Below are positions 33,295-42,147 of a stretch of 64,000 bases of DNA, one piece after another. The stretch covers positions 310,001 to 374,000 of the forward strand of contig JACKMK010000004.1 in assembly GCA_024235395.1 (NCBI GenBank), given 5' to 3'. Origin of the DNA: Chromatiaceae bacterium (lineage in GTDB: Bacteria > Pseudomonadota > Gammaproteobacteria > Chromatiales > Chromatiaceae). Numbering within the stretch: position 1 is the stretch's first letter; each line of letters opens with the position of its first letter. Made by a program: the position numbers and the translations under genes. Below the pieces are notes generated by a model, which was given only the letters and a program-made list of their open reading frames with translations, was not told the origin of the DNA and did not search any database.

Positions 33295-33846
33295 ATGACA
33301 GGAGCAGTCGATCACCGGGGCGTCGACCCCGAGGACCTCATCCGGGACACAGCGCAGCGAGCGCCCTCCCGCGAGAACCTGGAAACCCTGCTCGCCGCCG
33401 TTGCGGCGCGTAACGGCGCAGCTGCCCCCCGCATCGACGACGACGGGACGGTCGTGGTCTCCCTGGCCGACGAGGTCGAGCTGACGCTGCTGCACCGTGC
33501 CGGCGTGTCCGGGTTCATCGCCGCGGCACCAATGCCCGACAGGCTCGCCGGAGACCCCGACCTGCTGCTCGACCTGCTGTGCGCCAACCTGGACTGGCAT
33601 CGCACTGCCGGGGCCACCTTCGCCAAGCTCCCAGACGGTGGGCCCTGCGTACTCTGCGGCCTGATCCCGGCGAGCGGCGGCGCGTCCGACCGGGACGTCC
33701 AGGCGTTCGAGAAGAGCCTGTTGGACTTCGCAACGCGGGCGGCGGACTGGATCGACGAACTGGAACTGGCCCTAGATCTCGCCGGCGACGACCGGGCAGC
33801 CGAGCCGCGGCCAGCCTCCGGTCCACCGCCCGCGGTATTCGCCTGA
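33295..33846 (+). CDS. CesT-like class I chaperone
   Basis: A 183-residue protein with the alpha-beta-alpha pattern of effector chaperones: helix ENLETLLAAVAARNGA, strands VVVSLADEVELTLLHRAGVS and SGFIAAAPM, helix DLLLDLLCANLDWHRTAGAT, strand GPCVLCGLIPA and helix KSLLDFATRAADWIDEL. The GACCCAGGAGG ribosome site fixes the ATG at 33295. It is the first of two consecutive chaperone genes ahead of the hairpin effector at 34519. Confidence 0.8.
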   Translation: MTGAVDHRGVDPEDLIRDTAQRAPSRENLETLLAAVAARNGAAAPRIDDDGTVVVSLADEVELTLLHRAGVSGFIAAAPMPDRLAGDPDLLLDLLCANLDWHRTAGATFAKLPDGGPCVLCGLIPASGGASDRDVQAFEKSLLDFATRAADWIDELELALDLAGDDRAAEPRPASGPPPAVFA

Positions 33847-33873
33847 ACACCAGCGTACAGAGGGGAGAACGCC

Positions 33874-34362
33874 ATGTCGCGTCGTGAATACGCCAGCCGC
33901 ATCCTCACCGAACTCTGTAGCGACCTCGGCCTGCCGGCCGCCGAGATGCAACCGGACGGCCTGCTCACCCTGGCCTTCGACGACATCCGCGTGACCTTCC
34001 GCCATGTGACGACACCGTTGGAGACGCTGGTGCTGCTCGTGGATCTGGGTGAGCTGCCTGCGGACGCCGGGCAGGCCGCTGCCATGCTGCTCGAGCTGAA
34101 TCTGGTCACCTGGGGGCGCAACAACCTGACCATCGGGCTCGGCGCCGACGGCCGGCAGGTGCTGGGGCGCAACATCCTGCCCCTGATCACGCTGGACAGG
34201 ACCGGCCTGCGCGAGGTCCTGGAGGCCATGCTCGAGTCGACCGTGCCGATCCGCGAGGCCGTCGCCAACTTCACGAGGGCCGCACGGCCACGCACCGGCG
34301 ACGAGGCGGCGCGCCAGCGGCCTGCGCCGTTTCCGCGCGGTCCGGGCACGCTGCCCGTATGA
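33874..34362 (+). CDS. CesT-like class I chaperone
   Basis: A 162-residue protein with helix YASRILTELCSDLGLP, strands DDIRVTFRHVTTPLETLVLL, helix AAAMLLELNLVTWGRNNLTI and a C-terminal helix (REVLEAMLESTVPIREAVAN), then a basic Pro-rich tail. It resembles the chaperone at 52037-52489 in its middle region (both have Leu-Leu followed by W-x-x-NL-x-x-GL). It probably forms a homodimer, or pairs with the preceding chaperone, on the effector that follows. GGGGAG precedes the ATG. Confidence 0.8.
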   Translation: MSRREYASRILTELCSDLGLPAAEMQPDGLLTLAFDDIRVTFRHVTTPLETLVLLVDLGELPADAGQAAAMLLELNLVTWGRNNLTIGLGADGRQVLGRNILPLITLDRTGLREVLEAMLESTVPIREAVANFTRAARPRTGDEAARQRPAPFPRGPGTLPV

Positions 34363-34518
34363 ACCCGCCGGTTCACCAACAGTTCACGGGAACGCAGGGG
34401 CATGCGGCGGCGTCTCAGGTACGGCGTGGCGCTGGTTGTTGTCGGTCGCGAGATCGCTCACCTCAAGCCTGGACGCCGTTGCCCGGTTCGGCGCAACCGC
34501 AGTTGAGGGCCATCACCG

Positions 34519-36486
34519 ATGACCAACTCAATCGATAACAGCGGACAGGTATCCGGTACGAACGCGGTGCGGCACGCGGAGGTCAGCGGCCAGGAGGCGC
34601 CGCATGGCCGGCTCGCCACCGGTAATGCCGAGTTCCAGGTCAGCCAGAGTACGCAGCATCTGGGTCAGGATGGCGACAATGACGCCGGCAGCGCGTTGCT
34701 GCACGATCGGGAACCGTCGCCAGAGCCGCGCTTCCGTGCGGACCAGATCCAGTTTAAGAAGGGCAGTACCACGTCCGCAGTCGGGCTGGGTGTAGGGACC
34801 GCACTCGGAGCCACGGCGTTCGCCGGCAGCGTCGGCGCCGGCGTTGCTGCGGGCCTGATCGCCGGCGGCGTCATCGGCACAGCCATCCCGATTCCGATCG
34901 TCGGCACCGTCGCCGGCATGCTGGTCGGCGCGGCCATCGGCGGCGTGGTGGGCCTGGTCGGAGGCTCGATCGCCGGAGGCGTTGTTTACGACGACCAGTC
35001 CACCCGGCGTGCCAACAACTACCTGGACGAGGCTACCCGGCGCCTGCGCTTGCGGGGCCGCGAATTTTCTGGCGACGAAAAGCGCCGCCTGGAATCCATC
35101 GATCCGCTGCAATGGAAAAAGCTCCTGAAGATCAAGGACGACCAGATCGTCGGCAAGGACGCCCGCCGGGTGGCCAGGGACATGCTGGTGGAACGCGCGG
35201 CCACCGGCGGCCTGGCGGACGCCCAGCACGTCAAGGACCAGCTGCTGCGAGTCGCCGCGATCCGCGATCAGGATGCCTCAACCCCCGGCGACCGTGAGAA
35301 GATCCAGCGCGCCGTGATCGATCGCGCGGCCAGGAACGGCATCACCGCCGCGCGGCGCTTCAAGGCCGATCTCACCCAACTCGTGACCGGAATGCGGAAT
35401 GGCTTCGATGCCTTCAGCGCCGAGGACCTGCTGGACCGGCGTGAGACGGAGGACAACCGCACCCGGATGCTGCCCCTCGACGTGCGCCAAGCCCTGCACG
35501 ACCCCCAGCAGCGAGCAGTGCTGCTGACTTGGGTGCGGGCATCTCCAGCGGACCATGGTCTCGGCTCGGCGCACGACGCCGACGGCCTCGAGGCCATCAT
35601 GGACCTGCTTGCCCGCGCACCTCAGATGGAGGACCACGCGTTCGCCGAGGCATTCCGCGTGGTCTACGACGCACACGTCGCATCACTGGATACCGGTCTG
35701 AACCTGTCGGACAGCACGCGCGAGCAGTTCAGCCTGGCGGCCAAGAGTGGCGACCGCGCCAGCCGCCTGCGGATGCTGAACACCGCCGTCGACCGTTACG
35801 TTCAGACGTTGGGAAACCAGGCACAGAGTTTCTTGGACTGGCACCGCAACAACGCCGTCATGCCGAGCACGCAGGACGCCATAGACCTCCGACTGGCCAG
35901 CCACGAAGCCAGTACGCTGGACGACAGCCTGCAGGGTGAGAACGCGCGCAATGCCGCGAGCAACTTCATCCGGAACCACACGGACGCGCTGCTCCTGGAC
36001 GATTTCTGGACGGCGGAGGTCGCAAGGGGGGTACAGGCGCCCCGCTTCATGGTCGAGCACATCGCCCCCCAACTGGCCCTCGACGTGATCGATCGCGTCA
36101 GCCAGGGGCGCAGCTTGACCGCGGAGGACATCACGGCCTTCAACAAGGCCATCGACCCCGACGGCAGTTACGGACAGCCGCCCCCGTTGTCGGAGGATTT
36201 GCACGGACGCCCGGTGAACGAGCAGCTTCGACGCACGATGATCGACGCCGTCCGGGGACGCTACACGGACAGGGAGCCGGCCAGTTTCCTGATGTCCGGT
36301 CCGCCCAAGATGGACCTGACCCAGCGACAGAAGGACGCGCTCAACCGTGTCTTCGACGACCCGAGCGCAACGGCGGACGCGCGTATCGCGGCCTTCACGG
36401 ATATGCTCGCCTACCAGCAGGAGAAATCCGGCAAGGATATCATCGCGTCGCTGCGCGGGGCCCTGATCCAGGATGACGGTCGGTGA
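34519..36486 (+). CDS. Predicted T3SS effector with glycine-rich membrane hairpin
   Basis: A 655-residue protein without a Sec signal. Residues 1-84 are polar and disordered. Residues 85-157 form a long Gly/Ala/Val-rich hydrophobic hairpin (GLIAGGVIGTAIPIPIVGTV; LVGAAIGGVVGLVGGSIAGG) resembling glycine-zipper insertions. The remaining ~500 residues are helical and charged. Two copies of a two-helix motif occur at about 212-243 and 256-285 (RRVARDMLVERAATGG; GDREKIQRAVIDRAARNG). Two chaperone genes precede it. The N-terminal layout matches the protein at 53141. Target membrane and activity are unknown. Confidence 0.72.
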   Translation: MTNSIDNSGQVSGTNAVRHAEVSGQEAPHGRLATGNAEFQVSQSTQHLGQDGDNDAGSALLHDREPSPEPRFRADQIQFKKGSTTSAVGLGVGTALGATAFAGSVGAGVAAGLIAGGVIGTAIPIPIVGTVAGMLVGAAIGGVVGLVGGSIAGGVVYDDQSTRRANNYLDEATRRLRLRGREFSGDEKRRLESIDPLQWKKLLKIKDDQIVGKDARRVARDMLVERAATGGLADAQHVKDQLLRVAAIRDQDASTPGDREKIQRAVIDRAARNGITAARRFKADLTQLVTGMRNGFDAFSAEDLLDRRETEDNRTRMLPLDVRQALHDPQQRAVLLTWVRASPADHGLGSAHDADGLEAIMDLLARAPQMEDHAFAEAFRVVYDAHVASLDTGLNLSDSTREQFSLAAKSGDRASRLRMLNTAVDRYVQTLGNQAQSFLDWHRNNAVMPSTQDAIDLRLASHEASTLDDSLQGENARNAASNFIRNHTDALLLDDFWTAEVARGVQAPRFMVEHIAPQLALDVIDRVSQGRSLTAEDITAFNKAIDPDGSYGQPPPLSEDLHGRPVNEQLRRTMIDAVRGRYTDREPASFLMSGPPKMDLTQRQKDALNRVFDDPSATADARIAAFTDMLAYQQEKSGKDIIASLRGALIQDDGR

Positions 36487-36727
36487 CGGGTCGCAGTGCG
36501 CCGAGGTGCTTCCGATGTCCCCGCGAGGCGCCCGTCGGCCCCCGTCGCGTGATCCGCCGGGTCACGTTCGAATCCGCGGTTCCGGCCGCCCGTGATTGCC
36601 CGCCGGGACGACGACACCGTGGACCGACGACACGGCGGCAGTTCGTGCAGTCCGACGACCCCATCGACCGACCGGCGCGCGCGGCCGCCGGCGGGTCAGG
36701 CTCTATCGACCAGGAGTGACCGAACGC
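36487..36727. other. Gap between effector and next chaperone
   Basis: These 241 bases contain no convincing gene. AGGAG (about 36711) near its end serves the chaperone ATG at 36728, and open frames crossing it are Arg/Pro-rich shadows. Confidence 0.4.
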
Positions 36728-37183
36728 ATGACAAACGCGGAAATTATCCAACAGGGCCTCGCCCTTCTTGGCGAGGACCTCGGTCAGCCGTTGTCCCTCG
36801 ACGAGGGAGGAGTCTGCGCCCTGGAGTTCAACGAGGGCCTCGCCTGCACCATCGAACTGGGCGACGCCGACGGCTCCCTGTTCATCCACGGGCAATTGCT
36901 CACTGCCCCGGCCGAAGGACGCGAGGCCTTGTTTCGCAGGGCGCTGACGCTGAACCTCTACGGTCTGCAGACCGGCGGCGGCGCGGTCGCCTACGACCCG
37001 GACGCAGATGCGCTGCTCCTCTGTCACCGCTTTCCCGCCGAACTGCTGGGGCCGGAACAGGTCAGTAACCTGATCGGCGACTTCGTCCTGCGCCTGGATG
37101 CGCTGCGCGCACGACTCCGCGACCAGCACCCCGACGCCGAGGCGATGGTCCCGCACGGCTTTGCACCGGGCCAGTTGGCTTGA
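36728..37183 (+). CDS. CesT-like class I chaperone (for the giant effector)
   Basis: A 151-residue protein with a textbook class I chaperone pattern: helix IIQQGLALLGEDLGQPL, strands ALEFNEGLACTIELGDADGS and LFIHGQLL, helix REALFRRALTLNLYGLQTGG, strand ADALLLCHRFPAELLG and a last helix (VSNLIGDFVLRLDALRARL). It is acidic, as usual. It is followed after 28 bases by the giant effector gene, almost certainly its client. Confidence 0.87.
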   Translation: MTNAEIIQQGLALLGEDLGQPLSLDEGGVCALEFNEGLACTIELGDADGSLFIHGQLLTAPAEGREALFRRALTLNLYGLQTGGGAVAYDPDADALLLCHRFPAELLGPEQVSNLIGDFVLRLDALRARLRDQHPDAEAMVPHGFAPGQLA

Positions 37184-37211
37184 TCCGTCACGACTGGAGG
37201 CAGCGACTCAG

Positions 37212-40200
37212 ATGACTATCAGCGGCTCTCTCTGGAACCAAGGTTCCCGCGTCACCGACACCAGCAGCAGGCAGGTCGCCGACACCACCGTCACCCGCTC
37301 CAGGGTGCGCTACGGCCGCGACGGACAACCCCTGACCTGGCAGGGCAAGCTGTGGGACAAGGGGCTCAAGTTAGTCGGCCGGCGTCCCTCCGCCCCCAAG
37401 GCCGGAGATTTGGCCAAGGACTCCGCGGGCAACATCACGGCGCTGGGGCGCAAGGACCGCTCTCCGCTCGATACGCGGCGCCTCGCCGCGCTACAGGCGC
37501 GCCCGGTCCCACGTCACCAACCGGGTCCCGCAAACGCGCATCATGCCCAGGGTGCACATCCGGCCCACCCCAACCCCCCGGCGCAGCCGATCGACGTGCG
37601 CCAGGCGGTGAACACTCTGGGTGACCGGGTGCAGAGACTGGTCCAGGGGGAGGATGCCGAGGCGCTCGCCAGTGCCCATGCCCGAGCCAGCAGCGCGCGC
37701 GTGGCACTGGATGCGCGAGGCTGGACGGAGCGCATCGGCATCGCCCTGGGCAAGCGGTTGTTCGGCATCAAAGACCCAGTACTGGATCGTCTCACCAGTG
37801 CACAGGCCGTGGTCCGCAATGCCCAGGAGCAGGTCAGCCTGGATCTGGATGCCGCACTCGACCGGCTCGAACAGGTGGCGCGGGCCGTGGGCGACGACAG
37901 AGGGCTCGCGGATGCCGAGCGCCAGGTGCTCAACGACCGTCTCGACGGGCAGCGCCGCCGGCTGCTGACGCTGGCGATCACCAGCCGGTTGCCGGAGCTG
38001 GCGGATCTGGATCCGGCGGCCGGCGCCCAAATGAGCGCTGACGAAATTGATCGGGAGCGCCGGGATGTCGACGACCTCCGCGGGCAACTGCGGGAGCTCG
38101 GCAACAACCCGAACCATGTCCTGCGCGGCAGGCTGGAACAGACCCTGGCGCAACATCAGACCCGGCTCAGCAATGCGCGCCTGGCGCACGTCGTCTCCGA
38201 ACTCGACCGGCTGGAACGGGAACAGTCCGGAGACCCGGGGTACCGTGCCCTGCGCGGCCGCCTGCTCGACCAGCTCAGTTCTCACGGCAATACCCGCGAC
38301 TGGGCCGCGGCCATCGGCGTAAGCGGCGCCGGCAGCATCGCCGCCACCCGTTTCAAGGCGATCGACAGCCTGGGCAGCCTGGCAGGGGGGCTGGTGGACG
38401 GCAGCCTGGTCGATTTCCAGCTCGCCGGCGATCGCGCCTTCGACGACCTCGCCCTACGGCTCAAGTTGGGCGCCTCGGACCGCGCTGCCCCCGGCGACGA
38501 GTCGCAGGGCGACGCCGCTCACCGCCGCCTGCTGGTCAACGCGCAACACGATCTCCGCAACGCACAGCGCGACCTGGCCACCAATCTCAGGGTTAAGGTC
38601 AGCGACCGCGCGCTGCTGAAGCAGCTACCCGGGGCCGCCGGTGAAGTGCCGTTCGACGAGGTACTGTGGGGACCGGATTCGACTTCGGCAATGCCGCAGA
38701 AAGACGAAGTGTTTCGGGTCTTCTCCGGTGCCGGCACCGGCGACGTGCGTATGGATGCCAGGCTGTTCGCGGCGCTGCGCGCGGCCCAGGGCAGTGACGG
38801 CACGGCCCTTGACCGCGACTGCGACCTGCTGATGGCACGGGTGCGCCATCTGCAGGACGAGGTGGATCGCCTGTCGCGCGGCCCGGACCAGGACAACCCG
38901 CTGCCCCGCGCCCTGAGTCCCCGCACCCAAGCCGAGCGCCGCCTCGCCCTGGAACTGGCGGATGGCGTCGAACGATTGAACCGTGAGGACCGCCAGATCC
39001 ACGACCGCGTCGAAGGCCTCATCGACACCAGGAATGGCGACTTGCGCGATCGAATCAACGCACAACGCCAGGTGGTTCGGGGCATGGAGCAGAATCTCCC
39101 GAGGCGGAATCTCACTGTCGGTAATGCACAAAATGAGAACGAACTGAAGATTGCCTACCGGATGGACTCCGCACGCTCGACCCTTCGGCTGCTGGAGACC
39201 CACGACGCGCACCTGCAGGGGCAGATCGATCAGAGCGAGGCCCGACTGCAACAGATCCGGCAGGAGCGCAATGGTCTCCAGTCCAGGCTGCGCGCGGACG
39301 ACTTCAACCTGCGCACCCGTCCCGCACTGAAGAACGCCCAGGCCAACGATCGACTCGCCAACAACGCCCCGGCCAACGATCGACTCGCCAACCTGGAGCT
39401 GCAGATTCTCGACGAACGCGAACGCTTGGACGCCGCCCGTCAGGAATTCGGAGACCTCGCCGACCATGGCGTGGACAAGGAGCAGGCCCAGGCGCTGTTT
39501 GCGGAGAAGGGGGCGCTTCCGGGCGGCCGCCTGCGCGACGGCGAGGTCGCGCAGATCCGAAGTGCCCTCTCGCCTGCCGGCGATGGAAGGCTCTCCGATG
39601 CCCAGCGTGACCAGGTGCTCGCAAGCCTGGACAACCTGGCCGGCAGGGGTTTCGCGTCCAGCAAGGATGTCCTGGCCGGTGCCGGGACCCTGGCCGCCGT
39701 CACCAAGGCGGTGTTCAACCGCAGCAGCACGCTGGCATCCGAGGAGATGGAGGCGCAGCGCGACTTCTCCCCGGAGATTCGGTCACAGAGCTATTGCCAA
39801 TCCGTACTGCAGACGCTGGTGGAGGATAACGGCAACCTGGCGCTGAAGACCGACGATCCCGCCGTCGCATTGGCGGCGAACCGGCGTTTTGCCCATCTTC
39901 GGGTGGACGCCCCGGACCGCCCTGGCATACCGGTCCGCGGCGACGGCGAGTCGCCCCGCGACTTGGCCATGGATCTGGCCGGGAGCATCGCCGAAAACGA
40001 GGCGGACATCACCGCGGCGGTCTCACGTTACGCGCGACTCGGCGCCCAGGCCGCCGCTCATGACCGTGCAGCCGCGCGCGACCATTACACCCGACCCACT
40101 GCCGCCGCCTCGTCGCGCCAGCGGGCGCTGCAGGCGCGCAGCGCGATGAAGGAGGTCGAACGCACCATCAACGACCTGCAAGGAACACGGCGGCAGCAAC

Positions 40201-42125
40201 TCCGACAGTACACCGAGACCCTGGACCAACTGTTCGCGGACAAGACGTGGGCTGCTGACCCCGCAGGCGACGTCGACCCCAGTCCCGGTTCCGCAAGCCA
40301 CCGGCTGCTCACCGCCGCCATCCGCGCAGCGGTGTTGGCCGAGCGGCCCCGGGGCATGCCACTGCATCTCTACGACCCCACGTCCCGAATGGACGCGATC
40401 GAACAGCGTCTCGTCGCCTGGGGCCTCGACCTGGCACTGGTGCGGCCGCTGGTCACCGACGTGATCTCCAGCAGCCTCGACCGGGCCGAGATGCATCGAT
40501 GGGAGGGCGAGTTCGCCGACCTGGATACCTCGCTCGGCAGCGGCCGTGGGCCGGACGCGCAGGGCAAGGACGCGCACCGGCTGCGGATCGACCGCCAGGT
40601 CCGCCACCTGGCGGCCGTCAGCGAGGAACTCACACCCGGGTCCAAGGCGCGCGTCAATTTCGGCCGGGGCTGGCAGTTCACCGGTAAGGCGGGCTTCGAT
40701 ATCGTCAAGTTTGGCGCCGAGGCCGAGGTCAGCGGCGGCCGCAGCAGCCATGACGAACTGACGATCGGCCGCCAGCCGGGCGGCTACGACCTCTACCTGA
40801 AAGCCGGCAACAAATCCAACCTGTCCGCCGCCCTGCAGGTGACGTTCGTCAAGCTACTGAAAGCTAACCTCGAGGGCAAGTACAAGGGCTACCGCATCAG
40901 CGGCCTGCAGCTGCAGTTCGACAACACAGACCAGAACGGCAGCCCGGGCCTCGCCCGTATGCAGAAGGTATTGGCCCGAATGGCCGAGGGAGACGGGCTC
41001 AGTATCGACGAGTGGAACGGCTTGGCAGACAAGGTCAAGCTGGTGCTCGAACACGGCAACGAGGAGGAACTCGAGGCATCCGTCACGCTCGGAAAGCACT
41101 GGGACACCCCGGGTGCCTGGACCAGGGACAAGGCGACCGTGTCGGCGGCGGCGAAACTGGGTTTTGCCCTCGGTGGACGCCGCGAGTACAAGGAATGGAT
41201 CACCGTGGACGACAAGACGCGCAGCGAGCGCAGCGAACTGGAATACGCGATGTCCGCCGACATCTCCGGTTCCCTGGGCGTCACCGCCGCCCCGGGCAAG
41301 GAGGCGATGGAGGCGTACGAAAAGGACACCAGCGGACACTTCGGCGGCGACGGCGCGCTGTCCGGAGACGCCGCGGCCGGTTCGGGCCTCGGAGTGACCG
41401 AGAGCGGCACGCTGCGGGGTGCCATCGTCGGTGGCGGCGTCGAAGGAGAACGCGCCCTGGCGTTCGGTTCAACGGTGGTGCGCGACCGCGTGGACGACAG
41501 CTACGGTGCGGACTGCGAGTACGAGATCAAGGCGCCCTTCCCCGCCGATCTGGGCAGGGAGCCTGCAAAGAAGATCGCAGCAGCGGAGAACTACCTGAAT
41601 CATCTCGCCGACGTGACCGGCAACGGCAGCGACTTTCGCGCGGCCTTTCAGCAGGCTCAGATCCGCGCACAGATCGGGCAACAGGCGTTGCAGGCATCCG
41701 GGTCGGACATGGTCAAGCTGACCATGTCCATCAGACCCGATGCCCTGGCGAGGGCCAACGCCAGACTCGCCGAGGCCCGGCAACTGGAAGACACCACCAA
41801 GGGCAGCGTCACCCAGGACCGACGCAACCACGCGCAGCGCCTGCGCGACGAGGCCGACGCCATCGTGAGGGACAAGAAGAACTACCAGCCCCACTCCCTG
41901 GTCATACTGCCGACCCAGACCTCGCAGGTCAGCCACAGCCGGCCGTGGATTCCGGGAGACAACACCGCATCGAAAGTGGCCAGTATCGGCATCGCGATGA
42001 TCCAGCCATCCGTGGAATTCGACGCCGTCGGCATCGATGTCGGCGCGAAGCTGGCCACCACCAAGACCGCAAGCAGCAAATTGGAGCTCGGCACCACGAT
42101 CCACCTCCAGCCGGGACACCATTGA
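37212..42125 (+). CDS. Giant predicted T3SS effector (1637 residues)
   Basis: No Sec signal is present. Residues 1-130 are basic and polar (secretion/chaperone region). Residues about 130-1140 are mostly helical with long charged coiled-coil stretches (AQAVVRNAQEQVSLDLDAAL; ARLQQIRQERNGLQSRLRAD). Residues about 1145-1490 look beta-rich with alternating Gly/Phe strands (VNFGRGWQFTGKAGFDIVKF; GRREYKEWITVDDKTRSERS), then a short helical stretch and a final strand region. The size, a CesT chaperone next door and a beta-rich C-terminal part recall the AvrE/DspE effectors, but I see no diagnostic motif. GGAGG precedes the ATG. Confidence 0.75.
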   Translation: MTISGSLWNQGSRVTDTSSRQVADTTVTRSRVRYGRDGQPLTWQGKLWDKGLKLVGRRPSAPKAGDLAKDSAGNITALGRKDRSPLDTRRLAALQARPVPRHQPGPANAHHAQGAHPAHPNPPAQPIDVRQAVNTLGDRVQRLVQGEDAEALASAHARASSARVALDARGWTERIGIALGKRLFGIKDPVLDRLTSAQAVVRNAQEQVSLDLDAALDRLEQVARAVGDDRGLADAERQVLNDRLDGQRRRLLTLAITSRLPELADLDPAAGAQMSADEIDRERRDVDDLRGQLRELGNNPNHVLRGRLEQTLAQHQTRLSNARLAHVVSELDRLEREQSGDPGYRALRGRLLDQLSSHGNTRDWAAAIGVSGAGSIAATRFKAIDSLGSLAGGLVDGSLVDFQLAGDRAFDDLALRLKLGASDRAAPGDESQGDAAHRRLLVNAQHDLRNAQRDLATNLRVKVSDRALLKQLPGAAGEVPFDEVLWGPDSTSAMPQKDEVFRVFSGAGTGDVRMDARLFAALRAAQGSDGTALDRDCDLLMARVRHLQDEVDRLSRGPDQDNPLPRALSPRTQAERRLALELADGVERLNREDRQIHDRVEGLIDTRNGDLRDRINAQRQVVRGMEQNLPRRNLTVGNAQNENELKIAYRMDSARSTLRLLETHDAHLQGQIDQSEARLQQIRQERNGLQSRLRADDFNLRTRPALKNAQANDRLANNAPANDRLANLELQILDERERLDAARQEFGDLADHGVDKEQAQALFAEKGALPGGRLRDGEVAQIRSALSPAGDGRLSDAQRDQVLASLDNLAGRGFASSKDVLAGAGTLAAVTKAVFNRSSTLASEEMEAQRDFSPEIRSQSYCQSVLQTLVEDNGNLALKTDDPAVALAANRRFAHLRVDAPDRPGIPVRGDGESPRDLAMDLAGSIAENEADITAAVSRYARLGAQAAAHDRAAARDHYTRPTAAASSRQRALQARSAMKEVERTINDLQGTRRQQLRQYTETLDQLFADKTWAADPAGDVDPSPGSASHRLLTAAIRAAVLAERPRGMPLHLYDPTSRMDAIEQRLVAWGLDLALVRPLVTDVISSSLDRAEMHRWEGEFADLDTSLGSGRGPDAQGKDAHRLRIDRQVRHLAAVSEELTPGSKARVNFGRGWQFTGKAGFDIVKFGAEAEVSGGRSSHDELTIGRQPGGYDLYLKAGNKSNLSAALQVTFVKLLKANLEGKYKGYRISGLQLQFDNTDQNGSPGLARMQKVLARMAEGDGLSIDEWNGLADKVKLVLEHGNEEELEASVTLGKHWDTPGAWTRDKATVSAAAKLGFALGGRREYKEWITVDDKTRSERSELEYAMSADISGSLGVTAAPGKEAMEAYEKDTSGHFGGDGALSGDAAAGSGLGVTESGTLRGAIVGGGVEGERALAFGSTVVRDRVDDSYGADCEYEIKAPFPADLGREPAKKIAAAENYLNHLADVTGNGSDFRAAFQQAQIRAQIGQQALQASGSDMVKLTMSIRPDALARANARLAEARQLEDTTKGSVTQDRRNHAQRLRDEADAIVRDKKNYQPHSLVILPTQTSQVSHSRPWIPGDNTASKVASIGIAMIQPSVEFDAVGIDVGAKLATTKTASSKLELGTTIHLQPGHH
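39333..39392 (+). repeat. 30-bp tandem duplication inside the giant effector gene
   Basis: Two adjacent 30-base units differ at one position and encode NAQANDRLAN and NAPANDRLAN (residues about 708-727). The near-identity indicates a recent in-frame duplication. Confidence 0.85.
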
Positions 42126-42147
42126 CCGGTCGGCCTGCGGCATGACC

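Noticed and set aside
37212..42125. Assignment of the giant effector to the AvrE/DspE family
   Set aside because: Size, chaperone and a beta-rich C-terminal part agree, but I see no beta-propeller repeats or diagnostic AvrE motifs; left as an open comparison.
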